This document shows, piece after piece, positions 8,917-17,848 of a stretch of 64,000 nt of DNA. A program made the translations under genes and the position numbers. The stretch spans positions 248,001-312,000 of the forward strand of contig NZ_CABHMS010000003.1 of the NCBI RefSeq assembly GCF_902167635.1. Reading direction: 5' to 3'. This DNA is from Chitinophaga vietnamensis (GTDB lineage: Bacteria; Bacteroidota; Bacteroidia; Chitinophagales; Chitinophagaceae). Under the pieces are notes generated by a model. The model saw nothing but the letters and a program-made list of their open reading frames with translations. It had not been told where the DNA came from and searched no databases. Position 1 is the first letter of the stretch. Every line of letters starts with the position of its first letter.

Positions 8917-9176
8917 TTTCGATTGCAGCATGATTGTTGCAGCGTGCGAAAAATTTTTTTAAAACAGATGGTACTGTAGACAAGTTCGCACGACTCCCCA
9001 GCCGGAGCCCGAGTACCTGTGCCGTACCGTTATGAAGCCATATTTATTGAAAACCGGAAGCATCTGAATGAAGAGCATATTGAGCCTGTAATGGCCTCGC
9101 GTGGCCGTAAATATTGGTAGCCCGGTAGCATTATCACAATCAAGATCGATAAACCCTTTATTAAAACCTAACGTGT
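8917..9176. other. Intergenic region with a possible coding remnant
   Basis: No intact gene. From about 9029 to 9119 one frame reads a polar, protein-like stretch (…YRYEAIFIENRKHLNEEH…, ending MASRGRKYW then stop) without a usable start. A second frame just upstream is also protein-like, as if a frameshift joined them. It may be a decayed gene or chance. No promoter could be assigned to the chitinase. Confidence 0.3.
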
Positions 9177-12100
9177 ATGAAACCCGTCTTTACTCTCAAA
9201 CATGGCCTATCGTGCCGCATCATGATGGTAAGCTGGTTGCTGTGTCTGTGGCTGTACAATAACGTGCAGGCGCAGGTGAGCCCCACAGTGCCCGCTACTA
9301 CCAAGCAACACAACAAGCAGGTGATTGGTTATATCACCCAATGGGATGCCTGGAAAAATGTTTCAGGTATTGTGCCCGCCGGTGGTTATAATCAGTTGAA
9401 TGTAGATTATTCACAGTACACCATCCTCAATTTCTCTTTCTTTGGTGTGGCGGTAGATGGATCGCTGCACAGCGGCGACTACCGCAACAAAAATATCTAC
9501 CAGGTTGGCGCCGTACAACAGCCCGCAGCGCTGGTGGACTCAGACATCTACAGTAGCTGGGATATGTACCTGCTGTATGGAGAGCTGGATATCCTCTACT
9601 ATGTGCCGGATAACAGTTACGCCTATACGCTGGGATACCGTAATTCCGGCAGTGGCTGGAGCAATGTGAACACGGGTCAATCCGGCGCTTTTCCTTTGTC
9701 TGTACCCAAGCAGGGCGGCGCTCCCGGCGTGATCGACCTCGCACATCAGAAAGGGGTGAAGGTACTGGCTTCCATCGGTGGGTGGAGCATGTGCAAACAT
9801 TATCCCGAAATGGCCGCCGATACAGCCAAGCGGGCCAGGTTCCTCGCCGGCTGCCGCCAGCTGATGAGCATGGGCTTCGATGGTATCGACCTCGATTGGG
9901 AATATCCCAATGATCCCGGTATGAACATTGAACACTACAGCGCGGCAGATTATACCAATTTTGCAGCTTTGGTAGAAGCGATACGCGCCACCATCGGCCC
10001 CGGCAAACTCATTACCTCCTGTTTCTCTGCAGCGCCAGGAAAACTCCCGGGCTTCGACTGGCCAAGGCTGAACAAGACGATCGATTTCTTCAACATGATG
10101 ACCTACGACTACAATGGCGGCTGGTCCAACAAAGCAGGGCACAATGCGCCCCTGTACGATTATCCCGGCGCCGAGTACAGCAACTTTTCGCTCGATGCCA
10201 CTGCCCGCGCCGTGCGCGCCCTCGGCGTGAACATGAGCAAAGTGAACCTGGGCGCGCCTTTCTACGGCCGTGGCGTGATCACCACCGGCGCCGCCGCACT
10301 CAATGCACCCACCACCAAACGCGCAGAAACGGTACAACCCGATGGCCCCATCCAAACCTGCGCCGACTATACCAACTGGGCCAAAGATCTCTGGGATGGT
10401 ACGCCTAACTATAGCTATATCTTGCAACAAACCGGCAGCGGCTCCGGCTGGACCGACAACTGGGACGATGTAGCCAAGGTGCCATACAAAACAAAAGGTA
10501 ACTTCTTCCTGAGCTATGATAATGAAAAGTCTATCGCCGCAAAAGCCCAGTACATCAAAGACAATGGCCTCGGTGGCGTAATCATCTGGCAGGTATTCGG
10601 CGATATGCTCAATATGACTGCCAGCACACAGGCCAAGGGTAAACTGATCTATTGTCCCAATACGACCTCTCCATTGGTGAACAAGATCAATGAAGTATTT
10701 GCCGGCGGTAGCGGCACGCCCGCCAACCAGCCCCCTGTGGTGAGTATCACGGCGCCCGCCAACAATGCTGTTTTCACGGCGCCTGCCGCCATCAACATCA
10801 CAGCCGCAGCCAGCGATACCGATGGCGTGGTGAAGACCGTGAAGTTCTACAGTGGCGGCACTTTGCTGGCTACTGATTCCACTGCGCCTTATACTTACAG
10901 CTGGAACAATGTGCCCGCAGGTACTTATAGTCTTACCGCCGTAGCCACGGACGATAAAGGAGCAAGCACCACTTCTGCCGCAGTAAACATCACCGTGAAT
11001 ACTTCCACGCCTGTGGTGATCGATTCCGGTAAAGTGATCGTAGGCTATTGGCAGAACTGGGGCGCTACTACAGATGCATCTCCGTATATCCCTCTCCGTA
11101 ATGTCAATCCTAAATACAATGTGATCCAGATCGCCTTCGCGATCAGCGGTACCGACAAAGCCACTATGAGCTTTGTGCCGGAGAATACCACCGCTGCGCA
11201 GTTCGCGGCCGATGTGCAATACCTGCAATCACAAGGAAGAAAAGTGCTGTTGTCAATAGGAGGGCAGAACGGCACGCTGGATCTCAGCACCGCTGCGCAG
11301 AAAACGGCCTTCGTCTCTTCCATGGAAGCCTTGCTCGATCAATATAATTTCGATGGCTTCGACCTGGATATAGAAGGCGGCACTAACCTGCAACTCAACA
11401 GTGGCGACAATGATTTCACCAATCCCACTACGCCTAAAGTGGTGAACCTGGTAGCTGCTGTAAAAGAGATCATCGCTTACCGTGCCGGCAAAGGAAAGAA
11501 ATGCTGGCTCACCATGGCGCCGGAAACCTATTACGTGCAAACCGCGTATGGGGCTGCATATAGCCCGCTGGTAGGCGCTTATCTGCCCGTGATCTATGGA
11601 TTGCGCAATGAACTTACTTTCATCCATCCGCAATATTATAATACCGGTTCTGTGATGGCGCTGGACAATGGCGTTTATAACCAGGCAACGTCCGACTTTA
11701 TCGTATCGATGTCTGAAATGCTGTTACAAGGCTTCCCGGTATCCGGTACCGGTAAAACCTTCCCGGCATTGCGCCAGGACCAGGTAGCCTTCGGCATCCC
11801 GGCATCTGCCAGCGCCGCCGGCGGCGGATATACCACGCCCGTCAATGTGAAGAAAGCGCTGGATTACCTGATGAAAGGCATTACTTACGGCGGCGCCTAT
11901 ACGCTGCGTAAACCTTCCGGCTATAGCGGTTTCCGTGGCATCATGACCTGGTCGGTGAACTGGGATAAAGCCAACGGCGATGAATTTGCCAATAACTACT
12001 ATGATTATTTCTTTGGTTCCACACCGGTGAACAAACCGCCGGTAGTGAGCATCACCGCACCGGCCAACAACGCTACATTCGCAGCGCCTGCCAATATCAA

Positions 12101-13544
12101 TATCACGGCTAATGCCAGTGATTCCGATGGCGTAGTGAAGAGCGTGAAGTTCTACAATGGCAGCACCTTGCTGGCTACCGACTCCACAGCGCCATATACT
12201 TATAGCTGGAACAATGTGCCAGCAGGCACTTACAGCCTTACGGCAGTAGCCACGGACGATAAAGGCGCCAGCACTACTTCTGCGGTGGTAACGGTAAAAG
12301 TAAATGCGCCCGGCAACAAACCGCCGGTGGTGAGTATTACATCGCCAGCAAATAATGCCAGCTTTACCGCGCCGGCTACTATCAATATCACGGCGGCCGC
12401 CAGCGATTCCGATGGTGTGATCACCAGCGTGCAGTTCTATAATGGCAGCGCTTTGCTGGGCACTAGTACTGCTGCGCCTTATACCTTCAGCTGGACCAAC
12501 GTACCCGCTGGCACCTACAGCATTACCGCCAAAGCGACAGATAACGGCAACGCATCTACGACATCTGCTCCGGTGAGCGTTACTGTAACAGGCGGCAGCG
12601 GCGGTTGCAACGGCTTGCCCGTATGGTCGGCCAGCACGGCCTATGTAGGCGGCGACCAGGTAGTATATAATGGCAAGATCTACAAAGCCAAATGGTGGAC
12701 ACAGGGCAATCAACCGGATCAGAACACCGGCTCGGGCCTGCCCTGGGAATACGTGAGCGATTGTAGCGGCACGCCGGGTAACCAGCCGCCGGTGGTAAAC
12801 ATCACTGCGCCAGCCAACAACGCCACTTTCACCGCGCCGGCTACCGTGAACATCACGGCCACGGCTACCGATAGCGATGGTACCATCAAGTGGGTACAGT
12901 TCTACAACGGCAGCACCTTGCTGGCAACCGATTCTGCTGCGCCGTATGCCTTCAGCTGGACCAACGTACCAGCAGGCACGTACAGCATCACGGCCAAAGC
13001 GACAGATAATGGCAATGCCACTACCACATCGGCGGCGGTGAGCATTACAGTAGGTACCGGCGGCGGAAGCAGCTGTAGCGGCTTGCCGGCATGGTCGGCC
13101 ACTACGGCCTATGTAGGCGGCGCCCAGGTAGTATACAATAGTAAAGTGTATAAAGCCAAATGGTGGACACAAGGCGATCAGCCGGATATCAATACCGGCG
13201 ATGGCAAACCATGGCAGTACGTACAGGATTGCACTGGCGCTACTTCCAGTATGGCGGCGGCGAGTAAAGCGCCTGCCTTCTCTGTTGTTGCTTACCCGAA
13301 TCCGGTGGCAGGCAATGATTTGCAATTGCAATGGCAGGCAACTTCCGGTGAAAAACTGCTGATAGAAGTATTGGGCGTAAGCGGCCATGCGCCTGTGTTA
13401 CAGCAGGTCTTCATCCCTTCCGGAAAAGGACGGCAACAAGTGAAACTGGATATGCGCAGCGTGCCGGCAGGTACATGGATCATCCGTGTAACCGGCCAGC
13501 AGAGCGGAATATCCGGCAGCGCCAAAGTGATGAGGATACAATAA
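9177..13544 (+). CDS. Giant modular chitinase: two GH18 domains, Ig-like repeats, two chitin-binding modules, T9SS tail
   Basis: A 1455-residue secreted endo/exochitinase. Order: signal peptide (ending near VQAQ); GH18 domain 1 with DGIDLDWE at 235-242 (catalytic E242); Ig-like repeat; GH18 domain 2 with DGFDLDIE at 726-733 (E733); two further Ig-like repeats; a CBM5/12-type module (WSASTAYVGGDQVVYNGK); a fourth Ig-like repeat; a second CBM5/12 module; and a C-terminal type A T9SS sorting domain (YPNPV...LDMRSVPAGTWIIRV). The layout recalls the two-domain ChiA of Flavobacterium johnsoniae, which is secreted by T9SS. The two GH18 domains differ in sequence, so they may attack chitin in different modes. 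A strong terminator follows. Confidence 0.95.
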   Translation: MKPVFTLKHGLSCRIMMVSWLLCLWLYNNVQAQVSPTVPATTKQHNKQVIGYITQWDAWKNVSGIVPAGGYNQLNVDYSQYTILNFSFFGVAVDGSLHSGDYRNKNIYQVGAVQQPAALVDSDIYSSWDMYLLYGELDILYYVPDNSYAYTLGYRNSGSGWSNVNTGQSGAFPLSVPKQGGAPGVIDLAHQKGVKVLASIGGWSMCKHYPEMAADTAKRARFLAGCRQLMSMGFDGIDLDWEYPNDPGMNIEHYSAADYTNFAALVEAIRATIGPGKLITSCFSAAPGKLPGFDWPRLNKTIDFFNMMTYDYNGGWSNKAGHNAPLYDYPGAEYSNFSLDATARAVRALGVNMSKVNLGAPFYGRGVITTGAAALNAPTTKRAETVQPDGPIQTCADYTNWAKDLWDGTPNYSYILQQTGSGSGWTDNWDDVAKVPYKTKGNFFLSYDNEKSIAAKAQYIKDNGLGGVIIWQVFGDMLNMTASTQAKGKLIYCPNTTSPLVNKINEVFAGGSGTPANQPPVVSITAPANNAVFTAPAAINITAAASDTDGVVKTVKFYSGGTLLATDSTAPYTYSWNNVPAGTYSLTAVATDDKGASTTSAAVNITVNTSTPVVIDSGKVIVGYWQNWGATTDASPYIPLRNVNPKYNVIQIAFAISGTDKATMSFVPENTTAAQFAADVQYLQSQGRKVLLSIGGQNGTLDLSTAAQKTAFVSSMEALLDQYNFDGFDLDIEGGTNLQLNSGDNDFTNPTTPKVVNLVAAVKEIIAYRAGKGKKCWLTMAPETYYVQTAYGAAYSPLVGAYLPVIYGLRNELTFIHPQYYNTGSVMALDNGVYNQATSDFIVSMSEMLLQGFPVSGTGKTFPALRQDQVAFGIPASASAAGGGYTTPVNVKKALDYLMKGITYGGAYTLRKPSGYSGFRGIMTWSVNWDKANGDEFANNYYDYFFGSTPVNKPPVVSITAPANNATFAAPANINITANASDSDGVVKSVKFYNGSTLLATDSTAPYTYSWNNVPAGTYSLTAVATDDKGASTTSAVVTVKVNAPGNKPPVVSITSPANNASFTAPATINITAAASDSDGVITSVQFYNGSALLGTSTAAPYTFSWTNVPAGTYSITAKATDNGNASTTSAPVSVTVTGGSGGCNGLPVWSASTAYVGGDQVVYNGKIYKAKWWTQGNQPDQNTGSGLPWEYVSDCSGTPGNQPPVVNITAPANNATFTAPATVNITATATDSDGTIKWVQFYNGSTLLATDSAAPYAFSWTNVPAGTYSITAKATDNGNATTTSAAVSITVGTGGGSSCSGLPAWSATTAYVGGAQVVYNSKVYKAKWWTQGDQPDINTGDGKPWQYVQDCTGATSSMAAASKAPAFSVVAYPNPVAGNDLQLQWQATSGEKLLIEVLGVSGHAPVLQQVFIPSGKGRQQVKLDMRSVPAGTWIIRVTGQQSGISGSAKVMRIQ
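10720..13056 (+). repeat. Four near-identical Ig-like (Big_7-type) repeats inside the chitinase
   Basis: Repeats of about 280 bp lie near 10720-11005, 12030-12303, 12313-12592 and 12778-13056. Each begins PPVV(S/N)ITAPANN and contains WNNVPAGTYSLTA or WTNVPAGTYSITA. They are similar at the DNA level too, so intragenic recombination could change their number. Confidence 0.85.
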
Positions 13545-13559
13545 TTATAATACAATGAA

Positions 13560-13599
13560 CAGGCGCGCAGCAGGTAACCCTTGCTGCGCGCCTGTTTTA
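13560..13599 (+). terminator. Terminator of the chitinase gene
   Basis: A 13-bp GC-rich perfect stem (13560-13572 with 13582-13594), 9-base loop, then TTTTAT. It lies 15 bases after the stop codon and isolates the eCIS operon from the chitinase. Confidence 0.88.
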
Positions 13600-14091
13600 T
13601 GGCATCTTGCATAAAACACGTATCATACGTACTTCTACGGAAGTATCAGAAAAAGTCAAAAATTATTTTTTTATGTGCATTCTTTTTTGCTAAATTTGAA
13701 ATCGAATTGTTTACCTCAAAGATTGTTTACCTCAAAAGCACGGTTATCGGAAAACGATGATGTTAAATTCCCTCGGTCGGTTTTATTAGCGTTTAATTTG
13801 TCTGTCTGATTAATGTATCGTTTGTGTTGCAGTTAACGCTGTAATAATAGTTGTCTATGGCTGCGAAGGCCTGTGGTAGCTGATTACACGCGTATCTACT
13901 TCAGCTTGTCGTATTTGTATTGGTATTGGTATTGATAATCGATACAGGCGTAACTTGTTTGTTTGCTGGAAATGCTATGCCCCAATGCTCCCATTTCCTC
14001 TTATGTCACATTAGCTAAAAAGAAATAATATTTCTTATTGGAAAACTGTTGCCGATGATGAAAGCAACATGACCATTAACACACTATTGAG
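13600..14091 (+). promoter_or_regulatory. Regulatory / leader region of the eCIS operon
   Basis: There is no gene in these 490 bases. A TAAATTTG element at 13691-13698 fits the TAnnTTTG -7 box. Its -33 position holds only TTTT (13668-13671). If it is the promoter, transcription would begin near 13705 and leave a 5' leader of almost 390 nt. A 15-bp direct repeat (13706-13720 and 13722-13736) sits right at that start. A short tandem run of TATTGG occurs near 13918-13934. I see no known riboswitch. Confidence 0.45.
13706..13736 (+). repeat. 15-bp direct repeat ATTGTTTACCTCAAA upstream of eCIS
   Basis: Two identical copies at 13706-13720 and 13722-13736, separated by one base (period 16). They lie just downstream of a candidate -7 box. 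This is a plausible operator for the injection-system operon; the binding protein is unknown. Confidence 0.7.
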
Positions 14092-14706
14092 ATGATACGC
14101 ACTGCTTTGGAATTTATTAAAAAGGAACTGGAATCCTATATAGTGGAAAGAGAGCAGGACCCTGCTACCTATTACGCCGGCGGCGTAGTGGACATCAAGC
14201 CACTGGCACTTCCCAATGGTACCATCAATCTCGACGACACGATGCATGTTACCATCATGCTGGTAGGCGTAGAGGAGTTGAGGAGAGAAGGGAAGCGCCC
14301 CTATTATATTCCAGCCGATGATAAAAGCTATTACCGTTTGCAGCCGCCGATAGAGCTTGAGCTATCGCTGCTGCTGGTAGCCAATTACAAGAACTATGAA
14401 ACTTCCCTGCGCGATCTGTCGGATGTAACGGCGTTCTTCCAGGCTAACCCCATCTTCGATGCACAAACATACCCGGCATTGAACGCCAGCGTAACATCTC
14501 CCGATACCAAGCCATGGCAATTGATAGACCGCCTCAGCTTCCGCCTGTGCAGCCTTTCATTCGAAGCGCAGAATAACCTCTGGGGCATGCTCGGCGTGAA
14601 ATACCTGCCCAATGCCGTATACAAAATGAGCCTGCTCACCGTATTCGATACTAGAGGCAAAGACAAAGCAGGCGCTGTTACAGAAGTTAACTATAAAGAA
14701 AACTAG
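14092..14706 (+). CDS. eCIS cap / tube-terminator protein (Pvc16-like, DUF4255)
   Basis: A 204-residue protein whose first 170 residues fit the DUF4255 family. It opens MIRTALEFIKKELESYI, then has INLDDTMHVTIMLVGVEELRRE and YRLQPPIELELSLLLVANYKNY. In Photorhabdus virulence cassettes and antifeeding prophages the corresponding Pvc16/Afp16 protein caps the distal end of tube and sheath and sets particle stability. It is the first gene of the sixteen-gene operon, and the next gene starts 7 bases after its stop. It is soluble, without signal peptide, as expected for a particle assembled in the cytosol. Confident as a family call; the role is by homology. Confidence 0.85.
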   Translation: MIRTALEFIKKELESYIVEREQDPATYYAGGVVDIKPLALPNGTINLDDTMHVTIMLVGVEELRREGKRPYYIPADDKSYYRLQPPIELELSLLLVANYKNYETSLRDLSDVTAFFQANPIFDAQTYPALNASVTSPDTKPWQLIDRLSFRLCSLSFEAQNNLWGMLGVKYLPNAVYKMSLLTVFDTRGKDKAGAVTEVNYKEN

Positions 14707-14713
14707 TATTGTT

Positions 14714-15901
14714 ATGAGCGGTTTGCAAATCAAATATGATCCATTGCTGCAAGTGGGCATACAACAGCTTTATTACAAGAATAATGTTTGCCCCAAGTAT
14801 ACCGTCACGCCGGAACTGGATATCCTCTGTACGCCTACTTCGGAGTGCATTGCACTGATGAATAAACTGGATATGGTATTCCGCCCTTCCGGTATCAGCG
14901 GCGGATTTGCAGTGCTGGCCAGGGTTTCAGGGAAGAACGGAGGCGGCAGCGACCTGCTGCGCTTTGCTCCCGGCGCATTCGCCAAGCTCTCCTTCTGGAT
15001 GTTTGCCAGCAATCCCGAACTGCTCAACTTCAACGACCTGCCCCTGCAACCTGCTTCCAATCAGCTTTATTATTTCAGCAATGGCGTAACGGATAACGCT
15101 GCGCCAAGGAATAACCTGCACATCACGGTAGATAGCGGCGGCGTGAAAGGCAGCAATGATCTTGTCAACTATTCCGGCGCCAGCTACTCATTCCGCAACA
15201 GCGCGCCCGTAGTGCCGGGCACCACGAAAGTGAAGCATCGCCTTACCGGCGCGGAACTGCAGCCCACGGCCATTCTCAACGATCTTACTTTCGGAGATGT
15301 AAAATATAACCTGCTGCCCTTGCCCTCCGGTATCTGTGATCTCTATATCGGCGGCATCGTAAAAGATACTTTTTATTATGCGGTGGGATTGCCTTCGCAA
15401 CCGGTGTTGGGCGTGATCGAACTGTCGCTTTCCAGTCTGCTGCCAGCCAACTACCGCGTGGTGGAACCCGACCGCTCATTGAATGCGCCGGCGCCGCAAT
15501 ATATGATCAGCTTCAACCGCCGCAAAACGCGCTGGCGCTACACTTTCAGCATGACGGCCAACAGCCCGCTGGCACTGGAAATGGCGGCATTGTCGCCCGC
15601 CAGCAAAACTGATTTTCTCAGTAAACTGAATGTAGTCAGCAATGATACCGGCATCACCTTCAAGCAGGGCCTCGTGTCTGATACCGCGATAGAATTTATT
15701 TCTGTCAATCCCTTCGACCTGCAGGAAGTGTATGTATCTGCTTCGAGTCCTACCCACGATCAGCTGGGGCTCTCGCTGAAAAAATATATTGGCGATCCGA
15801 AAGAGGCCGTGGTACGGGCTGATCTGCCATATCCATCTACCAGTACCGTCAATAATCTGCAAGCTCCTTTTATCTATTCAGACATATTTCTAACACTTTA
15901 A
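14714..15901 (+). CDS. Uncharacterised eCIS-associated protein
   Basis: A 395-residue protein I do not recognise. It has no signal peptide and looks mostly beta, with many short strands and turns (SGISGGFAVLARVSG, ELQPTAILNDLTFGDVKYNLLPLP). A basic patch, NRRKTRWRYTFSM, lies near residue 270. Position is the best clue: it lies between the cap gene and the sheath gene, 7 and 10 bases from them, so it is almost surely a particle component or assembly factor. A cap adaptor or a surface-exposed decoration would fit this position. An extra cap-associated protein is known in the Algoriphagus eCIS, but I cannot show homology. Confidence 0.6.
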   Translation: MSGLQIKYDPLLQVGIQQLYYKNNVCPKYTVTPELDILCTPTSECIALMNKLDMVFRPSGISGGFAVLARVSGKNGGGSDLLRFAPGAFAKLSFWMFASNPELLNFNDLPLQPASNQLYYFSNGVTDNAAPRNNLHITVDSGGVKGSNDLVNYSGASYSFRNSAPVVPGTTKVKHRLTGAELQPTAILNDLTFGDVKYNLLPLPSGICDLYIGGIVKDTFYYAVGLPSQPVLGVIELSLSSLLPANYRVVEPDRSLNAPAPQYMISFNRRKTRWRYTFSMTANSPLALEMAALSPASKTDFLSKLNVVSNDTGITFKQGLVSDTAIEFISVNPFDLQEVYVSASSPTHDQLGLSLKKYIGDPKEAVVRADLPYPSTSTVNNLQAPFIYSDIFLTL

Positions 15902-15911
15902 CTTTTCAAAA

Positions 15912-17354
15912 ATGGCAACTTATCGTTCCCCAGGTGTTTATGTAGAAGAAATATCACTCCTGCCACCCTCCATCGCAGAAGTGGAATCGGCTGTCCCGGC
16001 CTTTGTGGGTTACACTGAAATAGCCACCTCCATTGTTACAGATGATCTGCTCAATGTGGCAACGCCCATCAACAGCTGGGGCGATTTCAAGCAACTCTAC
16101 GGTGGCCCCGCACCCGAAGATCATTCTCACATCACCATCGCAGTGGATGAGATCCGCCCTGCTACCGTTACTACCAGCTACAAAGTGACCATCACACCGG
16201 ATTACAGCAACATGTCGAAATACCTGTTGTACTATGCTGTGCAGAACTTCTTTGCCAACGGTGGCGGCAGATGCTACATCGTGTCCGTGGGCAAGTACAG
16301 CACGCCTATCGCAGAAGCAGACCTGGAAAGAGGTTTGAACCTGGTAGCGCTGGAAGATGAACCTACCATACTGGTAGTACCTGAAGCAGTGCGGCTCGGC
16401 GCTACAGACTATACCAAGATCGTACAGCAGATGCTCAACCAGGCTTCCAGCCTTGGCGACCGCTTTGCCATCCTGGATACCCTGCAAACAACCGTACCTA
16501 AAACCACCACTTCTATCGCTGCCGATGTGAAAACATTGCTGGATGCAGTGCCCATCGATGAAAATATCCGTCGCTATGGGGCCGGTTATTATCCGTTCCT
16601 GCAAACAGTGTATCCACTGGGCTTCGCATTTGCTTCCCTCACGCTCACCACGCATACGATCAATGGTGGCGCGCCCGGCGCAGAAGACAAGACCGGCAAA
16701 ACCATGGATCAGCTGAAAGCTACTGCTTCCGCCATGTATGCTGCCATCCAGCAGGAATATGGCAAGTACACGATGGTACTGCCGCCATCCGCCGCTATGG
16801 CAGGTGTTTATAGCCGTGTAGATGCCGACAGGGGCGTATGGAAAGCCCCCGCCAACGTGGGTTTGATGGATGTGGTGAAACCACTGGTATCTATCTCACG
16901 CCCTGAACAGGATCTCCTCAATATCAATACCGACACCGGAAAATCTGTGGATGCCATCCTCAGTATTCCCGGCGCAGGCACCGTGGTAATGGGCGCCCGC
17001 ACACTGGACGGTAATAATAATGAATGGAAATATATCAACGTACGGCGCTTCTTCAGCGTGGTGGAAGAATCTGTGAAGAAATCTTCCAACTGGGTAGTAT
17101 TCGAACCCAATACCTCCGCTACCTGGACCAAGCTGCAATCCATGATCGAAAATTACCTCTACCTGAAATGGCGCGATGGCGCACTGGCCGGCGCAAAACC
17201 GGAACAGGCCTACTTCGTGAACATCGGGCTGGGCAAAACCATGAACTCCGTGGATATCCTCGAAGGCCGCCTCATCATAGAAATTGGTATGGCCGTAGCA
17301 AGACCTGCGGAATTTATCATCCTCCGTTTTGAACAGATGTTACAAACATCCTGA
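15912..17354 (+). CDS. eCIS contractile sheath protein (Pvc2-like)
   Basis: A 480-residue phage-tail-sheath-family protein. The N-terminus, YRSPGVYVEEISLLPPSIAE, is the usual sheath opening, followed by VPAFVGYTE. The C-terminal domain has VFEPNTSATWTKLQ and a closing stretch with GMAVARPAEFIILRFEQ, the beta-strand handshake region that links subunits. It forms the contractile cylinder around the tube. There is only one sheath gene here, whereas the Photorhabdus PVC operon has three (Pvc2, 3, 4). The sheath must therefore be a homopolymer, like those of AlgoCIS and MAC-type systems. A 56-bp gap before the tube gene is one of the larger ones in the operon. Confidence 0.95.
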   Translation: MATYRSPGVYVEEISLLPPSIAEVESAVPAFVGYTEIATSIVTDDLLNVATPINSWGDFKQLYGGPAPEDHSHITIAVDEIRPATVTTSYKVTITPDYSNMSKYLLYYAVQNFFANGGGRCYIVSVGKYSTPIAEADLERGLNLVALEDEPTILVVPEAVRLGATDYTKIVQQMLNQASSLGDRFAILDTLQTTVPKTTTSIAADVKTLLDAVPIDENIRRYGAGYYPFLQTVYPLGFAFASLTLTTHTINGGAPGAEDKTGKTMDQLKATASAMYAAIQQEYGKYTMVLPPSAAMAGVYSRVDADRGVWKAPANVGLMDVVKPLVSISRPEQDLLNINTDTGKSVDAILSIPGAGTVVMGARTLDGNNNEWKYINVRRFFSVVEESVKKSSNWVVFEPNTSATWTKLQSMIENYLYLKWRDGALAGAKPEQAYFVNIGLGKTMNSVDILEGRLIIEIGMAVARPAEFIILRFEQMLQTS

Positions 17355-17410
17355 TAAACGAACCCCGTAACGCAATTAAAATTCTTTTTATCATTTAAAC
17401 AGCAAATACA

Positions 17411-17845
17411 ATGGCAAAATATCCTTTACCGGTTTTCCATTTCACGGTATCATGGGGTGGAGACAATATAGGATTCTCAGAAGTAAGCGGTCTTTCGCAG
17501 GAATTGCAGTCGATCGATTACAGAGACGGACTGATGTCCGGCACTACCTTACCGCTGAAAAGGCCGGGGCTCAAGAAAGCCGGCAATATCACCTTGAAGC
17601 GTGGTTATACCGAAACGAACAATGACTTCTATAAATGGCTGAACAATAACGGTAACCCGAATGTGGAACGCCGCGACCTGGTGATCTCTTTGCTGAACGA
17701 CGAAGGCGCACCGGTATTTATCTGGACCGTTACCCAGGCATGGCCCGTGAAGATCGACGGCCCCGGCCTGAAAGCTTCCGGCAATGACATCGCGATAGAA
17801 TCTATCGATATCGCGCATGAAGGAATCACCCTTAAAACACCATAA
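17411..17845 (+). CDS. eCIS inner-tube protein (Pvc1/gp19-like)
   Basis: A 144-residue tube protein. Signature elements: PLPVFHFTVSWGGDNIGFSE, VSGLSQELQSIDYRDG, an LKRG hairpin, FYKWL, and a closing IESIDIAHEGITL. Such subunits form stacked hexameric rings that are expelled through the contracting sheath. It is 3 bases upstream of a second, longer tube-type gene. By length and closeness to the standard gp19 fold, this copy is the likelier main tube subunit. Confidence 0.92.
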   Translation: MAKYPLPVFHFTVSWGGDNIGFSEVSGLSQELQSIDYRDGLMSGTTLPLKRPGLKKAGNITLKRGYTETNNDFYKWLNNNGNPNVERRDLVISLLNDEGAPVFIWTVTQAWPVKIDGPGLKASGNDIAIESIDIAHEGITLKTP

Positions 17846-17848
17846 GGA

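Noticed and set aside
9540-11228. 562-codon reverse frame inside the chitinase
   Set aside because: It is the antisense shadow of the repetitive GC-rich chitinase gene, with His/Gly/Ile-rich composition typical of such shadows.
10720-13056. Repeats as a CRISPR array
   Set aside because: Units are about 280 bp, in frame and encode Ig-like domains; no short palindromic repeat with unique spacers is present anywhere in the window.
11724-13388. 554-codon reverse frame inside the chitinase repeats
   Set aside because: Antisense of the Ig-like and chitin-binding repeats; its own internal repeats simply mirror them.
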